64,000 bases of DNA from an uncultured Muribaculaceae bacterium (GTDB lineage: Bacteria > Bacteroidota > Bacteroidia > Bacteroidales > Muribaculaceae). The position numbers and the translations under genes are program-made. Location of the stretch: positions 1 through 64,000 of the forward strand of contig CAJUKF010000005.1 of assembly GCA_910587355.1 (NCBI GenBank), written 5' to 3'. A model generated the notes under the pieces. That model did no database searches, was not told the origin of the DNA, and saw only the letters and a list, made by a program, of their open reading frames with translations. Shown in pieces: positions 52,097-61,759 of the stretch. How positions within the stretch are numbered: position 1 is the first letter of the stretch; every line of letters starts with the position of its first letter.

Positions 52097-54652
52097 TTAT
52101 ACTGTCGGGTTCACCTCGGGGGTAATCACCGATGTGACTATTTTCTGAGTGTCGGGATTATATCCCACTATGATTTCGTCGCCGGGTTTTGCGGTGCCTG
52201 AGAGCATTACTTCGGCGAGTTCGTCTTCGAGGTACTTCTGGATTGCGCGTTTGAGGGGACGGGCGCCGAACTGCACGTCGCACCCTTTTGATGCTATGAA
52301 ATTCTTTGCTTCATCGCTGATTGTCACAGTGAAACCGAGGTCGGCGATTCGGCGGTAGAAGCCTTCGAGTTCTATGTCGATAATCCTGTAAATCGCATCG
52401 CGGTCGAGTGTGTCGAAGATGATTACATCGTCTATACGGTTGAGGAATTCCGGCGAGAATGCCTTGTTGAGGGCTTTCGAAAGTACGCCGTGGCTGTATT
52501 CGCGGTCAACAGACTGGGTGGTGAATCCCACACCCGAGCCGAACTCCTTGAGCTGACGGGTGCCGATGTTCGACGTCATGATTATGATTGTGTTCTTGAA
52601 GTCGATGCGACGTCCGAGACTGTCGGTGAGACGACCTTCGTCCATTACCTGCAGGAGCAGATTGAACACGTCGGGATGCGCTTTCTCGATTTCGTCAAGA
52701 AGCACGACCGAATAAGGATGACGGCGCACGCGTTCGGTGAGCTGTCCGCCCTCCTCATATCCTACATATCCCGGAGGTGCGCCGATGAGGCGCGACACGC
52801 TGAATTTCTCCATATATTCGCTCATGTCGATGCGAATCAGTGCGTCCGTCGAGTCGAAGAGATATTCCGAGAGTTTCTTTGCCAGATAGGTTTTGCCTAC
52901 GCCTGTGGGGCCGAGGAACATGAATGTGCCGATTGGCTTGTTGGGGTCTTTGAGGCCGAGGCGATTGCGCTGGATTGCCTTGACGAGCTTGGTGATTGCA
53001 GTGTCCTGACCGACGATAGCATTGCGGAGCACGGGTTCCATTTCAATCAGTCGTACTCCCTCGGCCTGGGCAATGCGCTTAACAGGCACCCCTGTCATCA
53101 TGGCTACTACTTCGGCCACTTTGTCAGCGTTTACTTCGACACGTTTGGCCTCCATTTCCTTATCCCAGTCGGAGCGGGCTTTGTCGAGTTCGGTCTGAAG
53201 TGCCGCTGCCTCGTCGCGCAGACGGGTTGCTTCGGCGAAGTCGTGCCGCTGTGCGGCGGCTACTTTGTCGGCTGTGGTAGTACGCATTTTTTCTTCGAGC
53301 TCCTCAATAACCGCCGGCACCGTGATATTGGATATACGCATGCGTGCACCGGCTTCATCGAGTGCGTCAATGGCCTTGTCGGGGAAATTGCGGTCGGTTA
53401 TATATCGGTCGGTGAGTTTCACGCATGCCTCGAGGGCATCGTCGGTGTATGTCACACCGTGGTGCTTCTCGTAAGTGGATTTGATATTGTTGAGTATGGT
53501 GAGGGTCTGTTCGGCAGTCGTGGGCTCTACCATGACTTTCTGGAAGCGGCGTTCGAGCGCGCCGTCCTTCTCGATGTTCACGCGGTACTCGTCGAGGGTC
53601 GTTGCACCGATGCACTGGATTTCACCGCGTGCGAGGGCGGGCTTGAGCAGATTGGCAGCGTCCATGGAGCCCTGGGCATTGCCTGCGCCGACAATCGTGT
53701 GGATTTCGTCGATGAAGAGTATTATATTGGGGCTTTTCTGCAACTCGTTGAGAATAGCTTTGATACGCTCTTCGAATTCGCCACGGTACTTGGTGCCGGC
53801 GACTATCGACGCCATATCGAGCGATATGACGCGTTTGTCGAAAAGTATACGGGATACCTTGCGACGTACAATGCGCAGTGCGAGGCCTTCGACAATGGCC
53901 GATTTGCCTACACCTGGCTCGCCGATGAGCACGGGATTGTTTTTCTTGCGGCGGCTGAGAATCTGGGCCAGACGTTCGATTTCGGTTTCGCGGCCAACGA
54001 CGGGGTCGAGGCGTCCTTCTTCGGCGGCGCGTGTCATGTCGTTGCCGAATTTATCGAGCATCGGTGTGTCGGCGTTACGCTGGGAGCGTGCCGATGTCTT
54101 GCGTTCGGCTCGTGGCTGAGGGTTGCCCGAAGGGGTGTCGTTTCCTTCGTTTTCGTCGCGCGGAGCTTCGGCGACGGGAGTGTCGGAGAGAGGCATTATG
54201 TCGGCTTTCACCTGACGTAAAATGGCATCGTAATCGATTCCGGCGCTTGTAAACGGAAGGAACGGGCCCATTGCGCGGACTTCCTTGTTGTGAAGCAGCG
54301 ACAGCAGCAGATGCTCTATGTCGACAACTGAAGACTTGAGATAGCGGGCCTCGATTATGGCCAGTTTGATGATGAGAGTGACTATGCGGCTGTAGTAATC
54401 GGCGCTGCGGCCCTCGTCCACATCGGGTTCGAGAAGAGCTACGTCGAGGTTGCTGCGTAAATCCGCCAGACGGTCGGCGCCTACAACGCGTTCCATAAGC
54501 TCGGCTGAGCGCGTGCCGGGAGCGCATAGCTCCAGCAGTATATGTGCCGGCATGATGAACTGGTTGTTATGGTTTACGCACTGTGTGCGGAGGCGGTCGA
54601 TGAGAGCCTGAACCTCCGGAGTGTATTTTTGGCTGTTTTCCATATTGTTCAT
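52097..54652 (-). CDS. clpC: ClpC-type ATP-dependent protease chaperone subunit
   Basis: AAA+ unfoldase of 851 residues that feeds ClpP. Clp-N domain at about 8-150, a linker, AAA domain 1 with Walker A GEPGVGKS at 244-251, a middle helical domain with a UVR-type segment (QRHDFAEATRLRDEAAAL), and AAA domain 2 with LGPTGVGKTYL. The middle UVR motif marks ClpC rather than ClpB. Start at 54652 or at the ATG at 54643. A ClpP-binding IGF-type loop is not obvious to me by eye. No clpP or mcsA/B is adjacent. Confidence 0.93.
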   Translation of the reverse strand: MNNMENSQKYTPEVQALIDRLRTQCVNHNNQFIMPAHILLELCAPGTRSAELMERVVGADRLADLRSNLDVALLEPDVDEGRSADYYSRIVTLIIKLAIIEARYLKSSVVDIEHLLLSLLHNKEVRAMGPFLPFTSAGIDYDAILRQVKADIMPLSDTPVAEAPRDENEGNDTPSGNPQPRAERKTSARSQRNADTPMLDKFGNDMTRAAEEGRLDPVVGRETEIERLAQILSRRKKNNPVLIGEPGVGKSAIVEGLALRIVRRKVSRILFDKRVISLDMASIVAGTKYRGEFEERIKAILNELQKSPNIILFIDEIHTIVGAGNAQGSMDAANLLKPALARGEIQCIGATTLDEYRVNIEKDGALERRFQKVMVEPTTAEQTLTILNNIKSTYEKHHGVTYTDDALEACVKLTDRYITDRNFPDKAIDALDEAGARMRISNITVPAVIEELEEKMRTTTADKVAAAQRHDFAEATRLRDEAAALQTELDKARSDWDKEMEAKRVEVNADKVAEVVAMMTGVPVKRIAQAEGVRLIEMEPVLRNAIVGQDTAITKLVKAIQRNRLGLKDPNKPIGTFMFLGPTGVGKTYLAKKLSEYLFDSTDALIRIDMSEYMEKFSVSRLIGAPPGYVGYEEGGQLTERVRRHPYSVVLLDEIEKAHPDVFNLLLQVMDEGRLTDSLGRRIDFKNTIIIMTSNIGTRQLKEFGSGVGFTTQSVDREYSHGVLSKALNKAFSPEFLNRIDDVIIFDTLDRDAIYRIIDIELEGFYRRIADLGFTVTISDEAKNFIASKGCDVQFGARPLKRAIQKYLEDELAEVMLSGTAKPGDEIIVGYNPDTQKIVTSVITPEVNPTV

Positions 54653-54812
54653 TAGTAAACGCGGGTCTGGAATGCAGTGTAAGCATATATCCGCAGTAAT
54701 GAATAACGCAATAACCGTGCCAAAAATTGCATGGCTTTGTAGTGAAGATATAGTAGTAAGTTAAAATGATGCCGAAAAGTTCGGCGGCATTCTTTTTTCC
54801 AAATTTTTTTCG

Positions 54813-54820
54813 TACCTTTG
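54813..54820 (+). promoter_or_regulatory. -7 element of the gyrA promoter
   Basis: TACCTTTG, a perfect TAnnTTTG; -33 is only weakly matched by a T-rich run. Predicted leader about 83 nt to the gyrA ATG at 54909. Confidence 0.55.
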
Positions 54821-54908
54821 TATGAAATTTTGCGTAGCCTCGCCGCGGCCTTGACAGAGGTTGTTCCGGGCAAGGGAAAACTGCGCTCACTATACATATT
54901 TATATAGC

Positions 54909-57488
54909 ATGCTTGAAGACGAACGTATATTCAAGATTAATATCGAGAACGAGATGAAAACGGCCTACATCGACTATTCAATGTCGGTGATAGTGTCGCG
55001 AGCCTTACCTGACGTACGCGACGGTATGAAACCCGTCCAGCGCCGTGTGCTCTTCGGAATGAATGAGATGGGCAATAACAGTAACAAACCGCACAAGAAG
55101 TCGGCCAACTGCGTCGGAGAAGTGATGGGTAAATATCACCCCCACGGCGACTCGTCGATTTACGGCACCGTATGCCGTATGGCCCAGTGGTGGTCGCTCC
55201 GCCATACTCTTGTCGACGGTCACGGTAATTTCGGCTCGATTGACGGCGATTCGCCTGCCGCCATGCGTTATACGGAAGTGCGCCTCGACCCTCTCGGAGA
55301 GGAAATGCTTCGTGATATCGACGAAGATACAGTTGATTTTCAGCCTAATTACGATAATTCGCGCAAGGAGCCAGTGGTGCTTCCGGCCCGTTTCCCCAAT
55401 CTTCTTGTCAACGGTTCGGCGGGTATCGCCGTGGGTATGGCCACAAACATGCCGCCTCACAACCTTACGGAGGCAATCAACGGCTGTATAGCCCTGCTTG
55501 ACGACCCCGAGATGACGATTGCCGACCTCTCCAAAATTATTGTCGCTCCCGACTTTCCTACCGGAGGCATCATTTACGGCTACGAAGGCGTTCGCGAAGC
55601 TTATGAGACCGGTCGAGGCCGAGTGGTAATCCGTGCCAAGGCCGAAATCGAATCCAAGAAAGAGCATGACCTGATTGTAATCACCGAGATTCCCTACGGC
55701 GTCAACCGTGCCGAACTCATCAAGAGCATAGCACAGCTCGTCATCGACAAGAAAATAGACGGCATAGCCAATGTGAACGACGAGAGCGACCGCGAGGGTA
55801 TGCGTATTGTTGTCACTCTCAAGAGCGACGCAAACGCCAATGTGGTGCTCAACAAGCTTTACAAGCTCACGGCAATGCAGTCGTCGTTCGCCGTGAACAA
55901 TGTGGCTCTCGTTCATGGCCGTCCGCGTACGCTCAACCTCAAGGAAATCATCCAGGCCTTCAACGACCATCGCCGTGAAGTGGTGCTCCGCCGCACACGC
56001 TACGAGCTTAAGAAAGCCAAAGACCGCGCACACATCCTCGAGGGCCTTATGGTGGCCGTGCAGAATATCGACGAGGTAGTGCAGATAATAAAGACTTCGA
56101 AGACGAACGACGATGCCCGCGCGCGTCTTTCGGCACGCTTCGGTCTCACTGAACCTCAGACACAGGCCATACTCGAGATGCGTCTCCGCGCACTCACCAA
56201 TCTCGCAGTTGAAGACCTTCAGCGCGAAATTGACGAAATCCATAAGAAAATCGCCGAGTTGCAGCTTATTCTCAGCGACGAGAATGTTCTGCGCGAGCTT
56301 ATCAAGAGCGAACTCCGCGAAGTAGCCGAGAAGTTCGGTGACAAGCGCCGCACCCAGATTAACTATGCTGCCGGTGAATTCAACGCCGAGGACTTCTATG
56401 CCGACGACGACATGATTATCACTATTTCGCACATGGGCTACATCAAGCGTACACCGCTTGCAGAGTTCCGTGCGCAGAATCGTGGCGGTGTCGGTGCCCG
56501 GGGCTCTGTTACCCGTGACAAAGATTTCATCGAGCACATCTATACCGCATCGATGCACAACACCATGCTCTTCTTCACCGACCGTGGCCTGGTGTACAAG
56601 ATGCCGGTTTACGACCTTCCCGAAGGCACTAAACAGACAAAAGGCCGTGCCCTGCAGAATCTGCTCAATATCGAGCCCGGCGACAGCGTCAATGCATTCA
56701 TACGCTGCAAGGGTCTCGATGACCCCGAGTATACCTCGACACACTATCTCGTGTTCGCCACACGCAACGGTCTTATCAAGAAGACCGTGCTCAGCGAATA
56801 CGCACGTGTCATGGCCAAGGGCAAGAAAGCCATTCTCATCCGCGAAGGCGACAGCCTCGTAGGCGTCGAGCTTACCGACGGCAACAGCCAGATACTCGTG
56901 GCCAACCGTCATGGCCGTGCGGTGCGTTTCAACGAGAACGAGCTCCGTGCTATGGGCCGTGTAAGTTCGGGCGTGCGCGGCATGAAGATTGACGAAGATT
57001 CCGACGATGCTGTTGTAGGACTTGTCGTAATGCCTGAAAACTCGGAGAACTCCGTGCTTGTTCTTTCTCAGAAGGGCTTTGGCAAACGCTCTCAGCTCGA
57101 CGGTTACCGCCTCACGCGCCGCGGCGCTCGCGGTGTGAAGACAATGAACATAACCGACAAGACAGGCGAACTCATTGCATTCAAGAGTGTGAACGATGAC
57201 AATGACCTGATGATTATCAACAAGTCTGGTGTTGTGATTCGCGTTCACGTAAGCGATATCCGTATCATGGGCCGTGCCACCCAGGGCGTGCGCATCATCA
57301 ATCTCGAGAAACGCAACGACACCATCGCGTCTGTCTGCTGCGTGGAGGCCGACCCTGACGAGGAAACCGAACAGATTGCTCCCGATGCCGAAGAACTCCC
57401 CGCTCTCACCGAGAGTGAGACCGAACCCGAAGAAGAGGAGGCAGACGAGGAAATCTCCGCAGAAGAAGAGTCTGAAGAAAATGAATAA
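54909..57488 (+). CDS. gyrA: DNA gyrase subunit A
   Basis: Type II topoisomerase subunit of 859 residues; the ATG at 54909 is chosen over the in-frame one at 54861. Catalytic Tyr121 (AMRYTE), and breakage-reunion motif KYHPHGDS. The quinolone-resistance region reads HPHGDSSIYGT: Ser82 is kept, but Gly86 stands where E. coli has Asp87. The C-terminal domain has six-blade pinwheel repeats; the GyrA-box is a variant (TRRGARG). The tail after residue 815 is strongly acidic (EEEEADEEISAEEES). The TPR gene follows after 23 nt. Confidence 0.96.
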   Translation: MLEDERIFKINIENEMKTAYIDYSMSVIVSRALPDVRDGMKPVQRRVLFGMNEMGNNSNKPHKKSANCVGEVMGKYHPHGDSSIYGTVCRMAQWWSLRHTLVDGHGNFGSIDGDSPAAMRYTEVRLDPLGEEMLRDIDEDTVDFQPNYDNSRKEPVVLPARFPNLLVNGSAGIAVGMATNMPPHNLTEAINGCIALLDDPEMTIADLSKIIVAPDFPTGGIIYGYEGVREAYETGRGRVVIRAKAEIESKKEHDLIVITEIPYGVNRAELIKSIAQLVIDKKIDGIANVNDESDREGMRIVVTLKSDANANVVLNKLYKLTAMQSSFAVNNVALVHGRPRTLNLKEIIQAFNDHRREVVLRRTRYELKKAKDRAHILEGLMVAVQNIDEVVQIIKTSKTNDDARARLSARFGLTEPQTQAILEMRLRALTNLAVEDLQREIDEIHKKIAELQLILSDENVLRELIKSELREVAEKFGDKRRTQINYAAGEFNAEDFYADDDMIITISHMGYIKRTPLAEFRAQNRGGVGARGSVTRDKDFIEHIYTASMHNTMLFFTDRGLVYKMPVYDLPEGTKQTKGRALQNLLNIEPGDSVNAFIRCKGLDDPEYTSTHYLVFATRNGLIKKTVLSEYARVMAKGKKAILIREGDSLVGVELTDGNSQILVANRHGRAVRFNENELRAMGRVSSGVRGMKIDEDSDDAVVGLVVMPENSENSVLVLSQKGFGKRSQLDGYRLTRRGARGVKTMNITDKTGELIAFKSVNDDNDLMIINKSGVVIRVHVSDIRIMGRATQGVRIINLEKRNDTIASVCCVEADPDEETEQIAPDAEELPALTESETEPEEEEADEEISAEEESEENE

Positions 57489-57511
57489 TTCAAACTAATA
57501 ACTACTATACA

Positions 57512-58750
57512 ATGAAGAAAATCACTCTTTTCGTTCTTGCCCTTGCCACAGCGGTAGCTGCTTCGGCACAGGCAAACGTGCTCAAAGATGCCGAGCGCGC
57601 AATGAAAGAAGGTAAGGCAGCCAAAGATGTGGTGGCAATCATCACACCGGCCTTCACGAACCCCGAGACTCAGAACAATCCCCAGACCTATGTCATTCCT
57701 GGCAAGGCTTCGTTCAGCCAGTATGACCACCTTCTCGGTCTGAAGCAGTTCAACAAACTCCCCGAAAACGGCGACAAGCTCATGGGCTCCCTTCTCGTTC
57801 AGGGCTATGAGTATTTTGCCAAAGCACTTCCCCTCGACTCTGTTCCCGATGCCAAGGGTAAAATCAAGACAAAATATTCCAAGGATATCATCAACGCTCT
57901 CGTAGGCCACTTCAGTGACTACTCCAACGCCGGTGCAGACCTCTACAATGCAAAAGACTACGCCAACGCTTACAAGGCATGGGATATCTTCTGCGCTATT
58001 CCCGAGATTCCCGCAGCCGGCGAAGCTCTCCGCAAGAACAAGACTATGCCCAACGACACTATCTTCGGTGAAATCGCCTTTAACCAGGCTCTCGCCGCAT
58101 GGCAGTCGGAAAACCTCGAGAACGCTCTCGCCGCTTTCCTGAAAGCCAAAAAATTCGGCTACAACAAAAAGCAGCTCTACGATTATGCTATTTCCGTAGG
58201 TACAAGCCTAAAGAACAACGACGTTGTGCTCGCCCTCTCGCAGGAAGCTCTTCCTCTCTACGGCAAGGAAGACCCCATGTACATGAGCCAAATTGTTAAC
58301 TACTATCTCCAGAGCAAGCAGCTCGACAAGGCTTTCGAAATCATCAATCAGGCTATCGCACAGGAACCCTCAAACGCGCAGTACTACGTAATCCAGGGTG
58401 TGCTCTATGAGAACTCCGATGACCCCGCTGTAAAGGCAAAGGCTATCGAAGCTTATAAGAAGGCAATGGAACTCGACCCCAAGAACGACCAGGCTGTGTA
58501 TAACTACGGTCGTCAGGTTTGCGAGCAGGCCTATGCACTCGCCGACGAGTCTCCCACCCGTGCCGACGAATATGCCGAATACTTCGCAACAAAGCTCAAA
58601 CCCCTCTTCGAGCAGGCTGCCCAGATTCTCGAGCAGGCTTACACAATCAATCCCGACAACATGGACGTGCTCAAGTATCTTGAAAACGTATACTACAACC
58701 TCAACGACGAAAAGATGCTCAACGACGTTAAGAAGCGCATGAGCTACTGA
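57512..58750 (+). CDS. Exported TPR protein
   Basis: 412 residues, signal peptide 1-20 (AVAASAQA). Six or so TPR-like helical repeats across residues 90-400, for example AVYNYGRQVCEQAYALADESP and the pattern LDKAFEIINQAIAQEPSNAQYY. Periplasmic scaffold or binding protein of unknown partners. It follows gyrA closely and may share its transcript. A strong terminator comes next. Confidence 0.85.
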   Translation: MKKITLFVLALATAVAASAQANVLKDAERAMKEGKAAKDVVAIITPAFTNPETQNNPQTYVIPGKASFSQYDHLLGLKQFNKLPENGDKLMGSLLVQGYEYFAKALPLDSVPDAKGKIKTKYSKDIINALVGHFSDYSNAGADLYNAKDYANAYKAWDIFCAIPEIPAAGEALRKNKTMPNDTIFGEIAFNQALAAWQSENLENALAAFLKAKKFGYNKKQLYDYAISVGTSLKNNDVVLALSQEALPLYGKEDPMYMSQIVNYYLQSKQLDKAFEIINQAIAQEPSNAQYYVIQGVLYENSDDPAVKAKAIEAYKKAMELDPKNDQAVYNYGRQVCEQAYALADESPTRADEYAEYFATKLKPLFEQAAQILEQAYTINPDNMDVLKYLENVYYNLNDEKMLNDVKKRMSY

Positions 58751-58770
58751 TAATTAACTCATCCCATAAA

Positions 58771-58805
58771 AATCTGCGGCGTCTCCCCGAGAGGCGCCGC
58801 AGATT
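58771..58805 (+). terminator. Terminator after the gyrA-TPR genes
   Basis: Perfect 11-bp stem (58771-58781 with 58795-58805) with further inner pairs, flanked by AAAA and TTTTTTT. Efficient intrinsic terminator. Confidence 0.92.
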
Positions 58806-58842
58806 TTTTTATGAATTATTAACGCGCATTCAAAAAATTCAT

Positions 58843-58850
58843 TATATTTG
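58843..58850 (+). promoter_or_regulatory. -7 element for the 58878 TPR gene
   Basis: TATATTTG followed by C, a perfect TAnnTTTGC, right after a strong terminator. Start near 58857, so the ATG at 58848 is upstream of the transcript and the ATG at 58878 is the real start. Confidence 0.6.
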
Positions 58851-58877
58851 CACATTGCTATTTATCTAAGCCTTAAT

Positions 58878-59783
58878 ATGAATATAGATGATAATGAGAA
58901 GTTTTGTTCTTTACTGAAACGAGCTGACATATTATGGCGTAAATTTAAGGATAAGGAAGCTTTAGATTATGCGCAGCAGGCTGCGATGCTGGATAATGAT
59001 AATGTCTTTGCATTATTCATACTTGCCCGGACTCAGTGGTCGCTTGAAGATTATGCCTCTGCGCTTTTAAATTTCGAAGCTATTCTTCGGAATAATGGTC
59101 GCTGCACTTCTTGTTATTCGATATCCGGCAGAAGTTTATATTCAGTAAAGACTGATGCTAATTATTACATTGCGGATTGTCTATACCACCTTTTTAGAGA
59201 TAAAGATGCGCTGCCTTTTATTTCCGAGCATTTGAAAATGCGAGGTCGTGGGGTAAAGAGCGACGTTAGTAAGCAAAAGGTGTTAGAACTTTATAAAGTC
59301 CTTGTATACAGCCGCCGACCTCAGGGAAACGTACCGAAGGAAGAAGATTATGCAAGTCCAAAGCAGAGAGAAAGTATATCGAAACGGATAGACGGTCTGA
59401 TAGCGGATAGGGATTATAACAAGCTCGTACGATATCTTAAGCATGTGTTAAAACGGTTCCCGGGCGATTATTTTATAAAACTCCAACTTTCCGAATACCT
59501 CCCGAAAATCGGGGATAAGAAAGGTGCGCTGCAATATGCCGAAGAAGCCTACGGGCAGGCCTCTGAAGATGCACTCGTTGTATTTGACTATGCCGATGCA
59601 TTGTGGCTCAATGACAGTCGTGAGGAAGCCCTTCATTATTTTCAGGAAATGCTTGACATGGGAATCGATTATATTGCCTACTCCGAGCATGGCGAAGGAC
59701 TGCGATATGCCAAGCGACTTATCCGCACTGCTACGTGGTGCGTGTCTGAGATTGAGAAAGAACTTAAGGCATTGCAGAAGTGA
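58878..59783 (+). CDS. Cytoplasmic TPR-repeat protein
   Basis: 301 residues, no signal peptide. TPR-like repeats in the first 100 residues (WRKFKDKEALDYAQQAAML) and last 130 residues (GDKKGALQYAEEAYGQASED). AT-richer than gyrA and the 61-kb genes. No assigned function. Two lipoprotein genes with similar helical repeats follow after 13 nt. The region from here to 61352 looks like a species-variable block. Confidence 0.75.
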   Translation: MNIDDNEKFCSLLKRADILWRKFKDKEALDYAQQAAMLDNDNVFALFILARTQWSLEDYASALLNFEAILRNNGRCTSCYSISGRSLYSVKTDANYYIADCLYHLFRDKDALPFISEHLKMRGRGVKSDVSKQKVLELYKVLVYSRRPQGNVPKEEDYASPKQRESISKRIDGLIADRDYNKLVRYLKHVLKRFPGDYFIKLQLSEYLPKIGDKKGALQYAEEAYGQASEDALVVFDYADALWLNDSREEALHYFQEMLDMGIDYIAYSEHGEGLRYAKRLIRTATWCVSEIEKELKALQK

Positions 59784-59796
59784 AACATATATATTT

Positions 59797-60600
59797 ATGA
59801 AATATTTCATTAAAACAATAGCGGCTCTTTTTCTTGTTTTGGGGTCGTGCTCATGTGTCTCAAAAACGCAGGAGGAGGTCAACGCCGTTCCCAAAGTCAC
59901 TCCGCTTACGGATTCTATTCGGGAAGCAATTCGAGAGGGTGTATGGACATCTTATGACAATCTGGGCCGTATTGCTTTGGTACCCGGATTTTTAGACAAT
60001 CCTAAAACGATTGGTGACAGTCTGTATATGTTTATGTGCGCTGCGATTCGTAACCGTCCGGATACTATGCTGCTACACTTGGCATTGGAAATGTCAAACA
60101 GAACTGATGAATCCAGACTTGATTGGAAAGAGAGAAATACTTGCTTATATCAACGTATGGAGATTCTTGCTTTGTTAGGTCGTTGCGATGAAGCTTTTGC
60201 TACTTATAAGAAAACATATTATTCCGAAACCAGCCCTCTGCAATTAAGGCATCGGGGGCTGATGGCTCTCAATGAAAATAAAATGGATTCTGCCGGAATA
60301 TATTTTTCAAAACAAATTGAAGTATGCGGTAAAATGCTTGCCGAAAAATTCAATCCGGGTATGGCTATGGATTGCATTGCAGCAACGTATTTTCTTCATG
60401 GAGAGGATGAGGCAAAAAATTTGCTTAATTCATACTTAAATAAATATCCCGACGATGAAATTTTGAAATTGATTGAAAGAGACTGGAATGAAAATATAAT
60501 CAATTTTGAATATCTCAGTCACCTCCACGACTATTACGAAATAATGCATGAATTCATGCAGCAACCCTCTGCAAAATCAAATTCTCAAAAAACAATATGA
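59797..60600 (+). CDS. TPR-like lipoprotein, first of a tandem pair
   Basis: 267 residues from the ATG at 59797 (a longer frame upstream overlaps the previous gene). Lipobox at LGSC (residues 16-19), then helical repeats. Its middle is clearly related to the next gene: LGRCDEAFATYKKTY and the phrase GLMALNENKMDSAGIYF match GLMALNEGKNDSAAYYF there, and both end with a YLKGE/FLHGE repeat. Probably anchored in the outer or inner membrane with a periplasmic body. The stop overlaps the next start by 4 nt (ATGA). Function unknown. Confidence 0.8.
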   Translation: MKYFIKTIAALFLVLGSCSCVSKTQEEVNAVPKVTPLTDSIREAIREGVWTSYDNLGRIALVPGFLDNPKTIGDSLYMFMCAAIRNRPDTMLLHLALEMSNRTDESRLDWKERNTCLYQRMEILALLGRCDEAFATYKKTYYSETSPLQLRHRGLMALNENKMDSAGIYFSKQIEVCGKMLAEKFNPGMAMDCIAATYFLHGEDEAKNLLNSYLNKYPDDEILKLIERDWNENIINFEYLSHLHDYYEIMHEFMQQPSAKSNSQKTI

Positions 60601-61352
60601 AAAGACTTTTTATCGCAGCGCTTGCTGCAGTCCTGTTGGCCGCCTTCGGTTGCGGGGCTAAATCTGATAAGAGCGACAAGAGTGCGGACGGTCCTACGGC
60701 TTTCGACGTTGCCAATAACTCTATTGTCAATCTGATGACACAATCCATGATGAACGACGACGATTCAATACCGCTTCTTAGAGCTCTCGAAATCTCAGAC
60801 AGCTTGGACGCATCCGCTCTCACGGGAATGGAGAAAATCCTATACTATGGCTCGAGAGCGCAGTTATTCGGACTTCTGCACCGCGTGGACAACGCTATAG
60901 AAGCTCTGAGAAGTCAGATGATGTGTTTCGAAGAAGATTCTCCCGACCGTCTCGCCTTCTTCGGTCTAATGGCCCTTAATGAAGGCAAGAATGATTCGGC
61001 CGCATATTATTTCAATCGTGGCATGGAAGTGTGCGATGCAAAGCTCAAGGAATCATTCAATTCAAATTTTGCACTGAAAAACATTGAGATGGCATATTAC
61101 CTCAAGGGAGAGAAGGCGGCCAAGGCATTGTTAGACTCATACGTAGCAGAGCATCCTGAAGACCATGTCCTCGGTATGATAAAAGAATGCTGGCCCGGTT
61201 TAGTGCAGATGTATGAATTATCCAAGGATTATAAGGGTAATTTCGATAAAATCAGTCAGTTGGCCAGCGGCGGCTTCGAGATGTCTGAGGAAAGCGATGA
61301 GGATGACGCTTCTGATTCTCACGGTTCTGTAGTCGTGTGGGAAGAAAAATGA
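60597..61352 (+). CDS. TPR-like lipoprotein, second of a tandem pair
   Basis: 251 residues with lipobox Cys19 (AFGC), related to the preceding gene (GLMALNEGKNDSAAYYF; GEKAAKALLDSYVAEHPEDHVL). Codon use looks more GC-rich than its partner, although the protein repeats are the same, so one copy may be a recent arrival or the pair may be evolving at different rates. C-terminal tail is acidic (EESDEDDASD). Translationally coupled to the first copy. Confidence 0.8.
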   Translation: MKRLFIAALAAVLLAAFGCGAKSDKSDKSADGPTAFDVANNSIVNLMTQSMMNDDDSIPLLRALEISDSLDASALTGMEKILYYGSRAQLFGLLHRVDNAIEALRSQMMCFEEDSPDRLAFFGLMALNEGKNDSAAYYFNRGMEVCDAKLKESFNSNFALKNIEMAYYLKGEKAAKALLDSYVAEHPEDHVLGMIKECWPGLVQMYELSKDYKGNFDKISQLASGGFEMSEESDEDDASDSHGSVVVWEEK

Positions 61353-61759
61353 TTTGAAATTCAATCTATTCGTTATACGGAAAGCTCCGTCGGGCGAAAT
61401 GCCGGGCAGAGTTTTCTGTGTTTTGTAATTTACGTTAAAAGCGGGAGGGGAGAGGAGTGATGCTTGCATATTTTGCCAAAAAGCGCTAAATTTGTATATT
61501 TTACTGAACCCTGTAAATGGCAATGTCACTAACTTAAGCAGAAATTTCCATATGCTCCAATAATCGTGCGGATGCCAATGTACGGACGTGCCTTTGGCAC
61601 GTATCAATGGAAATTGCTTCAAAGTATTAATAATAAATGTGTTAGCTATCGGGCGGTAGATACGTGCCAAAGGCACGTCCGTACAATCAGCTACTGCACT
61701 TTATTTAAGAGACATTCCGGTAAATGGGGTGGCGTTATGCATTAATCCAAGAATCTACG
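61353..61759. other. Intergenic region with promoter-like element and REPIN
   Basis: About 400 bp with no gene. It has a TAAATTTG at 61487-61494 (-7 consensus; no good -33) and the inverted repeat pair at 61579-61685. Otherwise no structure is seen. Confidence 0.6.
61579..61685. repeat. REPIN-like paired inverted repeat
   Basis: Two perfect inverted copies of a 27-nt unit (61579-61605 and 61659-61685) separated by 53 nt. Each copy carries its own hairpin core ACGTGCC-TTT-GGCACGT. The layout is that of REP doublets, non-autonomous elements mobilised by RAYT transposases. No further copy was seen in this window, and no RAYT gene either. Confidence 0.7.

Noticed and set aside
52490..54220. A 576-codon plus-strand open frame opposite clpC
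   Set aside because: Same reason: mirror of a well-supported gene with no domain of its own.
55005..57248. A 747-codon open frame on the minus strand opposite gyrA
   Set aside because: It lies wholly antisense to gyrA, has no promoter or known domain, and arises from GC-rich third codon positions.
58848..58877. ATG at 58848 as the start of the TPR protein
   Set aside because: It falls within the -7 promoter element; the ATG at 58878 is after the predicted transcript start.
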